From: Methylophilus rhizosphaerae
Lineage (GTDB): Bacteria > Pseudomonadota > Gammaproteobacteria > Burkholderiales > Methylophilaceae
Reading direction: 5' to 3'
DNA length: 64,000 bases
NCBI RefSeq assembly: GCF_900100975.1
Contig: NZ_FNFX01000001.1
Coordinates: forward strand, 375,820-439,819
A program made the position numbers and the translations under genes. Positions 39,618 to 50,160 of this stretch are shown in pieces (within the stretch, counting starts at the first letter, position 1; every line of letters starts with the position of its first letter). Under the pieces are notes generated by a model. That model was not told the DNA's origin, did no database searches, and saw only the letters and a list, made by a program, of their open reading frames with translations.

Positions 39618-40175
39618 TTAAACTGCCATCAAATCCGCTTCTTTCTGTTGCAGGATTTTATCGACTTCAGCCACCGCCTTATCGGTCATCTTCTGCACAT
39701 CCTCTTGCGCGCGGCGCTCATCATCTTCTGAAATCGCTTTGTCCTTGATCAGTTTCTTGAGGGCATCATTGGCATCACGGCGTACATTGCGGATGGCCAC
39801 TTTGGCACCCTCGCCTTCCGTACGCACAATCTTGGTCAAATCGCGGCGGCGTTCTTCAGTCAGCATCGGCATAGGCACACGTATCAGGTCACCGTTGGTG
39901 GCAGGATTCAGGCCCAGATCACTGTCACGGATCGCTTTTTCCACCTTAGCGATCATGTTCTTTTCATATGGCTGAACATTAATCGTACGCGCGTCGCCCA
40001 GATTCACGTTAGCGACCTGGTTTACCGCCACCATGGAGCCGTAATACTCCACCATGACATGATCTAGCAAACCGGCGTGGGCACGGCCTGTGCGCACTTT
40101 GGCCAGATCAGTTTTCAGGGCCTCCAGCGATTTCTGCATTTTCTGCTCGGCAGACTTTTTAATATCTTCAACCAT
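39618..40175 (-). CDS. frr: Ribosome recycling factor
   Basis: 185 residues from the ATG at 40175, which has GGAGA seven bases upstream; a longer start seven residues earlier lacks this. Full [38 protein letters not shown], and [17 protein letters not shown]. With EF-G it splits post-termination ribosomes. It sits between pyrH and uppS. Confidence 0.96.
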   Translation of the reverse strand: MVEDIKKSAEQKMQKSLEALKTDLAKVRTGRAHAGLLDHVMVEYYGSMVAVNQVANVNLGDARTINVQPYEKNMIAKVEKAIRDSDLGLNPATNGDLIRVPMPMLTEERRRDLTKIVRTEGEGAKVAIRNVRRDANDALKKLIKDKAISEDDERRAQEDVQKMTDKAVAEVDKILQQKEADLMAV

Positions 40176-40205
40176 ATCGTCTCTCCAATGTTGCAAGCGT
40201 CCGGC

Positions 40206-40922
40206 TTATGCCCCGACGCGTGTTCCTTCATTCTCACCCAGAATGACGCGTTTCAGCGCACCATCTTTAAAAATGCTGAATACCGCAATCGGCATTTTCT
40301 GGTCGCGGCATAAAGTAAATGCCGTCGCATCCATCACCTTCAGGTTTTTATTGATCGCCTCGTCATACGACACCTGGTCATAGCGGGTGGCAGCCGGGTC
40401 TTTTTTCGGATCTGCCGTATAAATGCCATCCACCTTGGTCGCTTTCAACACGATCTCGGCATCGATCTCTACGCCGCGCAAGGCTGCCGCAGTATCAGTG
40501 GTAAAGAACGGATTGCCTGTACCGGCACCAAAAATCACCACTATCCCTTCTTCGAGATAACGAATCGCCTTACCACGGATATAAGGTTCGGCCACCGCTT
40601 CAATATTCAGCGCGCTTTGCACACGCGCCGGCACGCCAGCACTCTTCATCGCATCCTGCAGCGCCATGGCATTCATCACCGTCGCCAGCATGCCCATATA
40701 GTCAGCATTAGCCCTGTCCATGCCCTCGGCCGCAGGAGCGACACCGCGGAAAATATTGCCACCACCAATGACGATGCCCACTTGCACCCCCATCTCGACG
40801 ACTTCCTTGACCTGCGCCACAATCGCACTTACTGTTTCACGATTAATTCCATAAGCATCATCGCCCATCAGCGCTTCGCCTGACAACTTAAGGAGAACGC
40901 GCTTGAAAACAGGTTGTGCCAT
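40206..40922 (-). CDS. pyrH: UMP kinase
   Basis: 238 residues of the amino-acid-kinase fold: [43 protein letters not shown] and [12 protein letters not shown]. It phosphorylates UMP to UDP. It is separated from tsf by a terminator, so it probably has its own promoter in the 133-base gap. Confidence 0.96.
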   Translation of the reverse strand: MAQPVFKRVLLKLSGEALMGDDAYGINRETVSAIVAQVKEVVEMGVQVGIVIGGGNIFRGVAPAAEGMDRANADYMGMLATVMNAMALQDAMKSAGVPARVQSALNIEAVAEPYIRGKAIRYLEEGIVVIFGAGTGNPFFTTDTAAALRGVEIDAEIVLKATKVDGIYTADPKKDPAATRYDQVSYDEAINKNLKVMDATAFTLCRDQKMPIAVFSIFKDGALKRVILGENEGTRVGA

Positions 40923-41002
40923 CGTTATTTTCCCAAACTCAAAATGTGCCTATTTAATCACAAAACCGGCTTTCTTGGGCCGTAAACTGACCCTCCAGCC
41001 AT

Positions 41003-41033
41003 AAAAAAAGTGGAATCCGAAGATTCCACTTTT
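41003..41033 (-). terminator. Terminator after tsf
   Basis: Minus strand stem AAAAGTGGAATC / GATTCCACTTTT with a TTCG tetraloop and a run of seven T residues, 23 bases after the tsf stop codon. It is of the same UUCG type as the rplI terminator. Confidence 0.9.
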
Positions 41034-41055
41034 CCTGTCCATCGCTTAAAAACGA

Positions 41056-41931
41056 TTAAACTTTAGCCGCAGCAGCGACTTCAGCAGCATAGTCTACCAC
41101 TGCCTTTTCAATGCCTTCACCTACGGTATACATGGTGAATGAAGCCACGGAAGCACCTTTGGATTTCAGCAATTGCTCGATGCTCACTTTGTCATCCTTA
41201 ACAAAAGCCTGGCTCAGCAAAGTCACTTCCTTCAGGAATTTCTGTACAGTCCCTTCAGCAATCTTTTCCAGCATTGCGTCTGGCTTGCCAGCTTCTTTTG
41301 CTTTTTCGATGGCCACACGGCGCTCAGCATCAATCAAGGCTGCATCCACACCGCTGGCATCCAGTGATTTCGGTTTTGCCGCCGCAATGTGCATGGCGAT
41401 ATCTTTACCCAGTGTTTCGTCACCACCCACCAGGTCTACCAGCACGCCAATTTTGCTGCCGTGTACATAGCTGTACAACTGGCCTTTGGCTTCAGTGCGC
41501 ACGAAACGGCGTGGCGTGATGTTTTCACCGATTTTACCTACCAGTTGCGCACGTACGGCTTCGACAGTTTCGCCGCGCATAGGCATGTTAGCCACCGCTT
41601 CAATATTAGCCGGATTACTTTCGTTCACCACTTGCGCCAATTCACCCACGAACTTCAGGAACTCTTCGTTCTTGGCACAGAAATCAGTTTCAGAGTTTAC
41701 TTCGATTAATGTACCCAGTTTGCCACCAGCGGCAATGCTGATACCCACAGTACCTTCAGCCGCTACCCGGCCAGCAGCCTTGCTTGCCTTGTTACCAAAA
41801 CGCACACGCAGAATTTCTTCAGCACGTGTCATGTCACCTTCGGCTTCCGTCAGTGCTTTTTTACAGTCCATCATGGGAGCATCGGTGCGCTCACGTAAGT
41901 CCTTCACCATGCTTGCGGTAATTTCAGCCAT
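41056..41931 (-). CDS. tsf: Elongation factor Ts
   Basis: 291 residues. N-terminal UBA-like domain and the EF-Tu-contacting [15 protein letters not shown] motif, then [14 protein letters not shown]. It is the nucleotide exchange factor for EF-Tu. An AGGAG ribosome-binding site precedes the ATG. It follows rpsB across a hairpin. Confidence 0.97.
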   Translation of the reverse strand: MAEITASMVKDLRERTDAPMMDCKKALTEAEGDMTRAEEILRVRFGNKASKAAGRVAAEGTVGISIAAGGKLGTLIEVNSETDFCAKNEEFLKFVGELAQVVNESNPANIEAVANMPMRGETVEAVRAQLVGKIGENITPRRFVRTEAKGQLYSYVHGSKIGVLVDLVGGDETLGKDIAMHIAAAKPKSLDASGVDAALIDAERRVAIEKAKEAGKPDAMLEKIAEGTVQKFLKEVTLLSQAFVKDDKVSIEQLLKSKGASVASFTMYTVGEGIEKAVVDYAAEVAAAAKV

Positions 41932-42035
41932 TTATTACTCCTTTTGTTAGGATTCCTGCATTGAGGATTTATCTAAGAATTCTTTTCTACCATATACCGG
42001 CTGTATGTCAGCCATATTGCATGCGATGCAATAGA

Positions 42036-42058
42036 AAAAGGGGCGCAGCGCCCCTTTG
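42036..42058 (-). terminator. GC-rich hairpin between rpsB and tsf
   Basis: Minus strand AAAGGGGCG-CTG-CGCCCCTTT followed by TTCTAT. The short U-run suggests a partial terminator or attenuator, allowing rpsB to be made in excess over tsf, a known feature of this operon in other bacteria. Confidence 0.65.
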
Positions 42059-42072
42059 TCAGCAGCGAGTAA

Positions 42073-42819
42073 TTACTCGGCAGCAGCCTCAGCCACTGGT
42101 GCTGGTTCTTCCTGGGCCGCTTTCACGATTTCGGAAATCGCGTTCGCACGGCCTTCCAATACCGCATCCGCCATACCACGTGCGTACAGACGGATTGCAC
42201 GTGAGGAGTCATCGTTACCAGGAATCACATAAGTGATGCCATCCGGGGAGTTGTTGGTATCCACGATACCAATCACCGGGATACCCAGTTTGCGTGCTTC
42301 AGTAATCGCGCCGCTTTCGTGGCCAACGTCGATGACGAAAATCGCATCTGGCAAGCCGCCCATCTCTTTAATACCACCGATGGAACGCTCCAGCTTCTCG
42401 ATCTCGCGCTTGATGCCCAACGCTTCTTTTTTGCCGAACTTCTCGATGCTGCCATCCTGCATCATGGCTTCAAAATCGGTCAGGCGCTTGATAGACTGCT
42501 TAACTGTTTTGAAGTTGGTCAGCATACCACCCAGCCAGCGGTGGTTGACATAAGCGCAGCTTGCACGTTGTGCTTCTTCTTTTACGATGTCGCGGGCTTG
42601 ACGCTTGGTGCCCACGAACAGGATACGGCCTTTGTTTGCTGCCAATGTGCGCACATATTTCTGTGCTTCTTCAAACAATGGCAGGGTTTTTTCAAGGTTA
42701 ACGATATGGATTTTGTTGCGGTCACCAAAAATGAACTCAGCCATTTTCGGGTTCCAGTAACGGGTTTGGTGGCCAAAGTGAACACCGGCCTCCAGCATTT
42801 GACGCATAGTCACGGACAT
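42073..42819 (-). CDS. rpsB: 30S ribosomal protein uS2
   Basis: 248 residues. It starts [24 protein letters not shown] and has [13 protein letters not shown], and the VDTNNSP segment typical of uS2. A short Ala/Glu/Pro-rich tail ends the protein. First gene of the translation/envelope cluster. The upstream region (42820-43049) must hold its promoter, which I did not identify with confidence. Confidence 0.97.
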   Translation of the reverse strand: MSVTMRQMLEAGVHFGHQTRYWNPKMAEFIFGDRNKIHIVNLEKTLPLFEEAQKYVRTLAANKGRILFVGTKRQARDIVKEEAQRASCAYVNHRWLGGMLTNFKTVKQSIKRLTDFEAMMQDGSIEKFGKKEALGIKREIEKLERSIGGIKEMGGLPDAIFVIDVGHESGAITEARKLGIPVIGIVDTNNSPDGITYVIPGNDDSSRAIRLYARGMADAVLEGRANAISEIVKAAQEEPAPVAEAAAE

Positions 42820-42992
42820 AGTAAGTCTCTCTATTTCAAAGGGTTATTCATTCACATGCATTCAAATACACCCTGACGGGCACCCAATGTGAATACATGC
42901 AGATTCATTGACAAAAAAGTCAATCCGCGATTATACATGGCAACCCCTGCTCTTTTCAAGAGGAATGATTACCCGCCATTCACCGCACGAAA

Positions 42993-43020
42993 TTGACCCG
43001 CAGTAAGCATGCGTTATACT
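42993..43020 (+). promoter_or_regulatory. Sigma-70-type promoter ahead of the 52-residue ORF
   Basis: TTGACC (42993-42998), 16-base spacer, TATACT (43015-43020); each hexamer matches five of six consensus bases. The predicted start near 43027 gives a 5' leader of about 23 bases before the ATG at 43050. Confidence 0.6.
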
Positions 43021-43049
43021 CGCCCGCTGGTTTACGCGGAATGACATGA

Positions 43050-43208
43050 ATGTCTGACTATAAATCCCTGATTATCAGGATCATGTACTGGTCGGGAGTG
43101 CTTCTCATACTCCGGCTGGTCTGGATTAGCTATGTCCTGATTAAAGTGTTCCCGGTGGCATGCCTGCTATTGGCAAGCATGCTTGGCATGGCTATCCTGT
43201 ACGAATAG
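43050..43208 (+). CDS. Small membrane protein, 52 residues, function unknown
   Basis: Begins MSDYKSLIIRIMYW and ends in AILYE. Two hydrophobic stretches (about residues 7-33 and 35-50) contain few charges, so it should be an inner-membrane protein. A near-consensus promoter lies just upstream, and GCGGAA lies about ten bases before the ATG. It is divergent from rpsB and points toward the tRNA-Arg gene on the other strand. I recognise no family; conservation would decide whether it is translated. Confidence 0.5.
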   Translation: MSDYKSLIIRIMYWSGVLLILRLVWISYVLIKVFPVACLLLASMLGMAILYE

Positions 43209-43284
43209 AGGCTACAAAACGCGAATCCTATTTCTAACTCCGCCGCCTCTCTACATCCGGCCACAATCCCAAAGGAGCAGAAAG

Positions 43285-43357
43285 TGTCCCCGTCAGGACT
43301 CGAACCTGAAACTAGCCCTTAGGAGGGGCTGGTGATATCCTGTTTCACCACGAGGAC
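43285..43357 (-). tRNA. tRNA-Arg(CCT)
   Basis: 73 bases fold into a full cloverleaf on the minus strand: 7-bp acceptor stem GTCCTCG / CGGGGAC (one U-G pair), 4-bp D stem, anticodon stem AGCCC / GGGCT with loop CTCCTAA (anticodon CCT, reading AGG codons), 5-bp T stem TCAGG / CCTGA with TTCGAGT loop. The CCA end is not encoded. No integrase or attachment repeat is seen beside it. Confidence 0.93.
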
Positions 43358-43466
43358 CGCGGCGGTATTTTAAACGCTAGCGCTTGAATACGCCAGACAC
43401 AAATCATCAGACTTGCCGCATGGCAGTGCTTATGGGTAACATAAAGTTTTACCCGGCCACCCCATC

Positions 43467-44102
43467 ATGAATAGCGCAACCATCAATCACGCAGCGGCAG
43501 CCATCCGCAGTGCCATCCTGGCACATGAAGCCGATATTGAATGCCTGGACCGCGAAATCGGCGATGGCGATCATTACATTAATATCAAACGCGGTTGTGA
43601 AGCCATTGCCAGCATAGAGGCAGAACTGGCGCCATTGTCCGCGACCGACGCCCTGAACAAAATCGGCATGAAGTTGCTGAGCACCATTGGCGGTGCCTCC
43701 GGCCCCTTGTTTGCCAGCTTTTTCATGGGTATGAGCAAGAGCCTGAAAGCCAGCGCAACTATGAATACCCTGGTGCTGGCACAGGCATTTGAAGCGGGTG
43801 TGCAAGCCATTATGCAACGTGGCAAAGCACAAGCAGGTGAAAAAACCATGCTGGATGTACTGATTCCGGTCGCCAGTACATTCAAGCAGCTAGCCGACCA
43901 GGGCGAGCCAACCTCGGTGATTACCACACGATTAAAAATTGTCACCGGTGAAGGGCTGGAATCGACACGCAATATGCTGGCAACCAAAGGGCGTGCGTCA
44001 GGTTTGGGCGAACGTGCCATCGGCCACCTGGATGCAGGTGCCAAAAGCTGCCAGGTCATGATAGAGGCCGTATGTGACCTGGTTTCAAGTCATTCACAAT
44101 AG
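43467..44102 (+). CDS. dhaL: Dihydroxyacetone kinase subunit DhaL
   Basis: 211 residues. The Dak2 nucleotide-binding fold has the Mg-ADP ligands in REIGDGDHYIN, the ISTIGGASGPLFASFF-type loop, and the C-terminal GRASGLGERAIGHLDAGAKS. In PTS-type systems DhaL carries ADP that is rephosphorylated by DhaM; no DhaM is encoded here. The gene precedes dhaK by 66 bases, reversing the common K-L order. No strong ribosome-binding site is visible. Confidence 0.92.
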   Translation: MNSATINHAAAAIRSAILAHEADIECLDREIGDGDHYINIKRGCEAIASIEAELAPLSATDALNKIGMKLLSTIGGASGPLFASFFMGMSKSLKASATMNTLVLAQAFEAGVQAIMQRGKAQAGEKTMLDVLIPVASTFKQLADQGEPTSVITTRLKIVTGEGLESTRNMLATKGRASGLGERAIGHLDAGAKSCQVMIEAVCDLVSSHSQ

Positions 44103-44168
44103 GTATCAAAAAACAGCAACGCGTACCGCACAATTTTGCAATGACCTCAGCACAAGGATAGAGCAACG

Positions 44169-45167
44169 ATGAAAAAATTTCTGAACGATGTAGAGCATAT
44201 GCTGACCGAAAGCCTTACCGGCTTTGCCACCGCGCACAGTGATCTGGTTGAAGTGCAATTCGACCCCACCTTTGTCACCCGCAAACAGAAAGCCCAAAAC
44301 AAGGTCGCCATTATCTCCGGCGGCGGCTCAGGCCATGAACCCTTGCATGCCGGCTATGTGGGCGCAGGCATGCTGGATGCCGCCTGTCCTGGCCAGGTCT
44401 TCACCTCACCCACGCCAGACCAGATGCTGGCCGCAGCGGAAGCCGTGCATGCAGGCCAAGGCGTCCTGTTTATCGTCAAAAATTATGCAGGCGATGTCAT
44501 GAACTTTGAAATGGCCGCGGAAATGTTGCCGTTTGAACATGCCACGGTCTATACCTCAGATGACTGTGCCGTAATCAACAGCACCTATACCACCGGCAGG
44601 CGTGGTGTCGCTGGCACAGTAATCGTCGAAAAATGCGTAGGCAGCCTGGCGGAAACCGGCGCAGACCTCGCTGCCTGCAAAACATTGGGGGAGAAAATCA
44701 ACCAGCGCACCTCCAGCATAGGCGTTGCACTGACCAGTTGCACCGTACCAGCGGCTGGCCGCCCGACCTTCGAGATTACCGATACTGAACTGGAGATGGG
44801 CGTGGGCATACACGGCGAGCCCGGGCGTCGCCGCGAAACCATGCGTGAAGCAGATGCCATTGTGGCAGACATGGTGGCCGCGATTGTGCATGACTTCAAA
44901 GCCAAGCAATTACCGGCTCAGGGCGAGATTCTATTACTGGTCAATGGCCTGGGCGCTACACCCTTGATGGAGTTGTACCTGATTTACAACACGGCCGCCA
45001 GGTTACTGCAAGAAAAGGGATTTTCCGTTGCCCGCAGCCTGGTAGGTAATTACGTCACCGCCATTGATATGGCAGGCGCCTCCATCACGGCCTGTTTGCT
45101 GGATAATGACATCAGGCGGCATTGGGATAGCCCGGTGCATACGCCTGCTTTACGCTGGGACATGTAA
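44169..45167 (+). CDS. dhaK: Dihydroxyacetone kinase subunit DhaK
   Basis: 332 residues. Dak1 domain: SGGGSGHEPLHAGYVG binds the substrate, and the covalent hemiaminal histidine is in GVGIHGEPGRR. The kinase phosphorylates dihydroxyacetone. In a methylotroph this could salvage dihydroxyacetone formed from formaldehyde or sugar breakdown; the physiological role here is inferred. It follows dhaL and converges on glnE. Confidence 0.92.
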   Translation: MKKFLNDVEHMLTESLTGFATAHSDLVEVQFDPTFVTRKQKAQNKVAIISGGGSGHEPLHAGYVGAGMLDAACPGQVFTSPTPDQMLAAAEAVHAGQGVLFIVKNYAGDVMNFEMAAEMLPFEHATVYTSDDCAVINSTYTTGRRGVAGTVIVEKCVGSLAETGADLAACKTLGEKINQRTSSIGVALTSCTVPAAGRPTFEITDTELEMGVGIHGEPGRRRETMREADAIVADMVAAIVHDFKAKQLPAQGEILLLVNGLGATPLMELYLIYNTAARLLQEKGFSVARSLVGNYVTAIDMAGASITACLLDNDIRRHWDSPVHTPALRWDM

Positions 45168-45188
45168 ATAAAAACACCAGTACTTTAT

Positions 45189-47906
45189 TCAAGTAGCAAA
45201 CACGGCCTGCCACAACTGAGTCACCGGTTGCCGTAACGGTTCAGCCAGTGCCTTATCCACTTTTGCCGGTGCACCCTGCAGCTTGCTGGCATGTATCCAT
45301 GCGCGGTATTGCCGGTAGGCTTGCTGCACCTGCTCTGCCAGCGCCCTGTCTATCAGGCCGTTCCTGGCCAGCTTGCCCAGCAAGGCAATGTTGCCGGCAT
45401 TGGCTGTTAACGCTACATCATCTGCCGCATGCAACAACACCAGATACTGCACAATAAATTCCACATCGATAATGCCGCCCGCTTCATGCTTGAGGTCAAA
45501 TAGCGCAGGGTCTAACCGGTGGGACGCACGCATTTTCTGGCGCATTTCCACAATCTGTGGCCGGAGATCGGCCGACTGGCGCTTTGATTGCATCACTTCC
45601 AGGCGGATACGTTCAAACTGCTCGCCTACTAGCGCATCACCTGCCACAAAGCGTGCGCGGGTAATGGCCTGGTGCTCCCATACCCAGGCCTTGTTTCTCT
45701 GGTAGTCACCAAATGCATGGATGCTGCTGACCAGCAAACCACTACTTCCATCCGGACGTAACTGCAAATCGGTTTCATACAGCAAGCCGGCATTGGTCAG
45801 CGTGTTAAACCAGGTATTCAACCGCTGTGCATATTTTGCATACACTTCTTGTGCCTGATCGGCATCATCGTCATACAAAAAGATAATATCCAGGTCAGAT
45901 AAATAACCCAGCTCCTTACCGCCCAGTTTGCCATAGCCAATCACGGCAAACTGCGGTGTTTGCCTGTGCCTCGATGGCAGGTTCTGCCAAACCGTGGCCA
46001 GGCTTACCTGCAGAATCACGTCTGCCAGCGCACTCAAATCATCCGAGATCGCCTCCAGTGGCAAGGCAGTCATGAGGTCCTGTGCAGCAATTTTCAGGAT
46101 ATTGGCATGCTTGAAATGGCGCATGGCATCCATCTGCGCTTCAACATCGCCAGCCAAATGCGCCATATGCTGGGTCAGTTCGGCTTTTAACTGCACGGCA
46201 TCCAGCCGCCTGAACAAGGTTTGCTTGTTCAGCAACTCATCCAGCAATACAGGATGGGCGGACACATACTGTGCAATCCACGGGCTGGCGGCACATAACT
46301 TGACAATCAGGGCCAGGGCATCGGGGAATTCGGCCAGCAAGGCCAGGTAACTGGCACGGCGGCAGATACTTTCCAGCAGGTCCAGCGTGCGTATCAGCGC
46401 GGTATCAGGGGTGGTGCTTTGTTGTTGTGCCGCCTCGCGCAACAGCAAGGGAATCAGCTGATCCAGGCGGCGCCTGCTTTGTTCCGGTAACTGCTGGAAT
46501 TTCTGGCTGGTGCGGGTATGTTGCAATAGCTGCCACATATCAACAGGCCGGGTATAGCCTTGCTGCTGCAGCCATTGCGCTCCTTCCGCCTCAGGCGTGG
46601 TGCCCTGCCAGATAGTCGCTTCCTGCTGCATATCCTGATTTTGCTCGTCTCTGAACGTATCATCAAAGAAGCGCTGCACACGGTCGCGATGCCGGTTAAG
46701 CTCCAGGATAAAACTATCCCAGTCCGCATGCTTGAGCATGCCGAGCAGGTAACGACGATAGGTTTCGGAACCAGGCAGATCCTGTGTTTGCTGGTCATCG
46801 ATATACATCAGCCGATGCTCCAGATTACGCAGGTAAATATAGCTTTCCTGCAGCGCAGCCACATCCGCTGCCGGTAATATATCGCGCTCCGCCAGGCGCG
46901 CCAGCACTGCCAGGGTCGGCTTGATTTGCAAATCCGGCAGTTTCCCGCCGCGGATCAGCTGGAACACCTGTGCAATAAACTCGACTTCGCGGATCCCACC
47001 ACGGCCAAGCTTGATATTGTCTGACATGCGGCGCTGCACCACATCACGCTGAATCTGCGTTTTCAAGTCACGCATGGACGCATACGCATTGAAATCCAGG
47101 TACTTGCGGAACACAAATGGCCGGATCAGCCGGTTTAGTGCGTCAGCGGGGCCGTAAACCACGCGGCCTTTAATCCAGGCGTAACGCTCCCACTCGCGGC
47201 CATAGTTCTGGTAGTAATCCTCCAGCGCATCCAGGTTGCAAACCAGCGCGCCCTCTGAACCAAACGGGCGCAACCGCATATCCACGCGGAAGACAAACCC
47301 ATCCGCCGTCACTTCATCCAGCGCTGCAATGATTTTTTTACCTAACCGCGTAAAAAAGTCCTGGTTACTGATGGATTTTTCACCATCGGTCACGCCTTCC
47401 TGCTCATAGGCAAAAATCAGGTCAATATCGGAAGACACGTTGAGTTCGCGCCCGCCCAGTTTACCCATGCCTACCACAATCAGTCGCTGTGCTTGCCCGC
47501 TGGCATCGCGCGGCATTCCGTAAGTATCCGCCAGGCGTGCATGATAAAAATCGGCCGCGGCCGTAATCGCAGACTCTGCCAGCGCGCTGGTGGTCTCGAC
47601 CACTTCGGCAAAGTCCGCCAGGCCATTGAGGTCGCGAACGATTATATGCGCTATCAAGCGTTGCCGGATCAGCCGGATTTGTTGCAAAAAAACAGACTCT
47701 TCAATATTTTTTTCATATAAAAACAAAGTGTTAACGTCTTCAGTCTTATATGTCTTATATAAGTTGTCTAACAAATCAGTCAGAAAATCTGTATTTTTTG
47801 TGACGAATCTGGCAAAAAACGGGCTGCACTCCGCAGCATGGTGCAAATACGCCGCTTCTGTAGACGGGACCTGCTTTTCTGTTAGAATTTGGGCAAGCTG
47901 TTGCAT
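45189..47906 (-). CDS. glnE: Bifunctional glutamine synthetase adenylyltransferase/adenylyl-removase
   Basis: 905 residues with the expected duplicated nucleotidyltransferase layout. The N-terminal deadenylylase core is VGMGKLGGRELNVSSDIDLI; the C-terminal adenylylase core is GYGKLGGKELGYLSDLDIIF. Each half is followed by a GlnD-type helical region (GRGGIREVEF in the first; GGIIDVEFIVQY in the second). It sets glutamine synthetase activity in response to PII. Convergent with dhaK and divergent from acs. Confidence 0.96.
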   Translation of the reverse strand: MQQLAQILTEKQVPSTEAAYLHHAAECSPFFARFVTKNTDFLTDLLDNLYKTYKTEDVNTLFLYEKNIEESVFLQQIRLIRQRLIAHIIVRDLNGLADFAEVVETTSALAESAITAAADFYHARLADTYGMPRDASGQAQRLIVVGMGKLGGRELNVSSDIDLIFAYEQEGVTDGEKSISNQDFFTRLGKKIIAALDEVTADGFVFRVDMRLRPFGSEGALVCNLDALEDYYQNYGREWERYAWIKGRVVYGPADALNRLIRPFVFRKYLDFNAYASMRDLKTQIQRDVVQRRMSDNIKLGRGGIREVEFIAQVFQLIRGGKLPDLQIKPTLAVLARLAERDILPAADVAALQESYIYLRNLEHRLMYIDDQQTQDLPGSETYRRYLLGMLKHADWDSFILELNRHRDRVQRFFDDTFRDEQNQDMQQEATIWQGTTPEAEGAQWLQQQGYTRPVDMWQLLQHTRTSQKFQQLPEQSRRRLDQLIPLLLREAAQQQSTTPDTALIRTLDLLESICRRASYLALLAEFPDALALIVKLCAASPWIAQYVSAHPVLLDELLNKQTLFRRLDAVQLKAELTQHMAHLAGDVEAQMDAMRHFKHANILKIAAQDLMTALPLEAISDDLSALADVILQVSLATVWQNLPSRHRQTPQFAVIGYGKLGGKELGYLSDLDIIFLYDDDADQAQEVYAKYAQRLNTWFNTLTNAGLLYETDLQLRPDGSSGLLVSSIHAFGDYQRNKAWVWEHQAITRARFVAGDALVGEQFERIRLEVMQSKRQSADLRPQIVEMRQKMRASHRLDPALFDLKHEAGGIIDVEFIVQYLVLLHAADDVALTANAGNIALLGKLARNGLIDRALAEQVQQAYRQYRAWIHASKLQGAPAKVDKALAEPLRQPVTQLWQAVFAT

Positions 47907-48024
47907 GAGTTTTTGCTCTTGTAATGAGTTGTGTGCTCGGAGAGTTTGTCAATCAGAACCAAAACAATAATACCTGAGGTTCGCTCACACTTTCATTTTT
48001 TGACATTGATTTTTGGGGGACGCT

Positions 48025-49998
48025 ATGTCTATCGAATCTGTACTTCATGAACGCCGTGTATTTGCACCAGGCAAGGATTTTTCCAGCCAGGCAGCAGTGG
48101 GCAGCATGGAGGAATACCAGCGCCTGCATACAGAAGCATTGCAGGATTACGAAGGATTTTGGGCCAGACTGGCGCGCGAGTTATTGATCTGGCACAAGCC
48201 ATTCACCAAAACGCTGAACCAGGACAATGCGCCGTTCTACAAGTGGTTTGAAGATGGCGAGCTGAACGTCTCCGCCAACTGCCTCGACAAGCACCTGCAA
48301 ACCATCCCCAACAAAACCGCCATTATTTTTGAAGCCGATAACGGCGACGTCAAGAATGTCACTTACAAAGCGCTCTACCACCAGGTTTGCCAGTTTGCCA
48401 ATGGCCTGAAATCATTGAACCTGGTCAAAGGTGACCGCGTCATTATTTACCTGCCCATGGGCATTGAAGCCATCGTCGCCATGCAGGCCTGCGCACGCCT
48501 GGGCATTATCCATTCCGTCGTCTTCGGCGGCTTTTCGGCCAAGAGCCTGAATGAACGCATTATTGATGCGGGCGCGGTAGCAGTCATCACATCAGACGGC
48601 CAGCATCGCGGCGGCAAAACCCTGCCATTGAAGCAGGCGGTGGATGACGGCATTGCCATGGGTGGCTGCGACAGCATCCGTAATATTGTGGTGTTCAAGA
48701 AAACCGGCCAGGAGATTACCTGGAACGACAAATGCATCTGGTGGCATGACCTGATTGCCGGCAAGGCTGACGAATGCGCGCCTGTCATGGTGGAGGCCGA
48801 GCACCCGTTATTCCTGCTCTATACTTCCGGCTCTACCGGCAAGCCCAAGGGCGTACAGCACAGCTCCGCCGGTTACCTGCTGCATGCCATGAATACCATG
48901 CGCTGGACCTTTGACATCAAGCCCGACGATATCTACTGGTGTACGGCAGACGTAGGCTGGATTACAGGCCACAGCTATGTCACCTATGGCCCGCTTGCCA
49001 TCGGTGCCACCCAAATCGTATTTGAAGGCATCCCGACTTTCCCGAATGCTGGCCGCTTCTGGGAAATGATCCAGCGTCACAAAGTCAGCATTTTCTATAC
49101 CGCACCGACCGCGATTCGTTCGCTGATCAAAGCCGGGGAAACCGATTTCACTACCCACCCTAACCACTTCGATTTATCCAGCCTGCGCTTGCTGGGAACG
49201 GTGGGCGAACCCATCAATCCGGAAGCCTGGATGTGGTACGAGCAGGTTGGTGGCAGCCGCTGCCCGATTGTAGACACCTTCTGGCAAACCGAAACCGGCG
49301 GCCATGTGATCACGCCCCTGCCTGGCGCGACCAAACTGGTACCGGGTTCCTGTACGCTGCCCTTCCCCGGCATAGACATTGATGTCGTGGATGAAACCGG
49401 TAAAGAAATCCCATGGGGCACTGGTGGCTTGCTGGTGATCAAGAAACCATGGCCCTCCATGATACGTACCATTTACAACGATCCTGAGCGCTTTATCGCC
49501 AGTTACTACCCGGCCGAGCTGGGTGGAAACATTTACCTGGCCGGTGATGGCGCCGTCCGTGATGCCACCACTGGTAACTTCACCATCATGGGGCGTATTG
49601 ACGATGTGCTGAACGTTTCCGGTCACCGCCTGGGCACCATGGAAATCGAGTCGGCACTGGGAGCTAATCACCTGGTGGCCGAATCTGCGGTTGTGGGTAG
49701 GCCGCACCCGATCAAGGGGGAATCTGTGGTGGCCTATGTCGTCCTCAAAGGCAAGCGCCCTGAAGGTGAGGAAGCTAAAAAAATTGTCACAGAGTTACGT
49801 GAATGGGTAGGCAAGGAAATCGGCCCGATTGCCAAACCGGATGAAATCCGTTTTGGTGACAACCTGCCCAAAACCCGCTCCGGCAAGATTATGCGCCGCT
49901 TGTTGCGCAGCCTGGCAAAAGGCGAAGAAATTTCCTCCGACATTTCGACGCTGGATAACCCTGCCATCCTGGACCAGCTGAAACAGGCGGTCAGTTAA
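48025..49998 (+). CDS. acs: Acetyl-CoA synthetase
   Basis: 657 residues from the ATG at 48025, which has GGGGGA four bases upstream; a TTG at 48013 is unlikely. The AMP-forming ligase has the P-loop [16 protein letters not shown], the WWGETGG-equivalent [11 protein letters not shown], and the C-terminal acetylatable lysine in TRSGKIMRR. It activates acetate to acetyl-CoA. Single gene, ending before a strong hairpin. Confidence 0.94.
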   Translation: MSIESVLHERRVFAPGKDFSSQAAVGSMEEYQRLHTEALQDYEGFWARLARELLIWHKPFTKTLNQDNAPFYKWFEDGELNVSANCLDKHLQTIPNKTAIIFEADNGDVKNVTYKALYHQVCQFANGLKSLNLVKGDRVIIYLPMGIEAIVAMQACARLGIIHSVVFGGFSAKSLNERIIDAGAVAVITSDGQHRGGKTLPLKQAVDDGIAMGGCDSIRNIVVFKKTGQEITWNDKCIWWHDLIAGKADECAPVMVEAEHPLFLLYTSGSTGKPKGVQHSSAGYLLHAMNTMRWTFDIKPDDIYWCTADVGWITGHSYVTYGPLAIGATQIVFEGIPTFPNAGRFWEMIQRHKVSIFYTAPTAIRSLIKAGETDFTTHPNHFDLSSLRLLGTVGEPINPEAWMWYEQVGGSRCPIVDTFWQTETGGHVITPLPGATKLVPGSCTLPFPGIDIDVVDETGKEIPWGTGGLLVIKKPWPSMIRTIYNDPERFIASYYPAELGGNIYLAGDGAVRDATTGNFTIMGRIDDVLNVSGHRLGTMEIESALGANHLVAESAVVGRPHPIKGESVVAYVVLKGKRPEGEEAKKIVTELREWVGKEIGPIAKPDEIRFGDNLPKTRSGKIMRRLLRSLAKGEEISSDISTLDNPAILDQLKQAVS

Positions 49999-50022
49999 TC
50001 ATTGCCCTCAGGTAACCTTACG

Positions 50023-50085
50023 ATGGAAGGCTTGATTATCCTGATTGTTTTCGCCGCAGTGGCCCTCTTCCTGATGCGAAAATAA
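50023..50085 (+). CDS. 20-residue hydrophobic micro-ORF after acs
   Basis: Begins MEGLIILIVF and ends FLMRK before TAA. It is almost one membrane helix with a Glu near the front and Arg-Lys at the back, the pattern of single-pass small membrane proteins. It starts 24 bases after the acs stop and lies before the terminator hairpin, so it would ride on the acs message. CAGGTAAC upstream is a weak ribosome-binding site. Translation is unproven. Confidence 0.35.
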   Translation: MEGLIILIVFAAVALFLMRK

Positions 50086-50126
50086 TCCGGCCAGGGCCTG
50101 GTGAGGCCCAATGTCAAATCTGGGTT

Positions 50127-50159
50127 AAAATAGCGCTTTTTCCCAAAGCGCTATTTTTT
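50127..50159 (+). terminator. Strong hairpin with U-tract directly before prfC
   Basis: A perfect 13-bp stem (50127-50139 with 50145-50157, loop TTCCC) followed by T residues ends one base short of the prfC ATG at 50161. It should terminate acs transcription, but it also leaves no room for a prfC ribosome-binding site. Confidence 0.8.
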
Positions 50160-50160
50160 C

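Noticed and set aside
43285-43357. tRNA-Arg as an integration site of a genomic island
   Set aside because: No integrase, no direct repeat of the tRNA 3' end and no compositional break were seen on either side.
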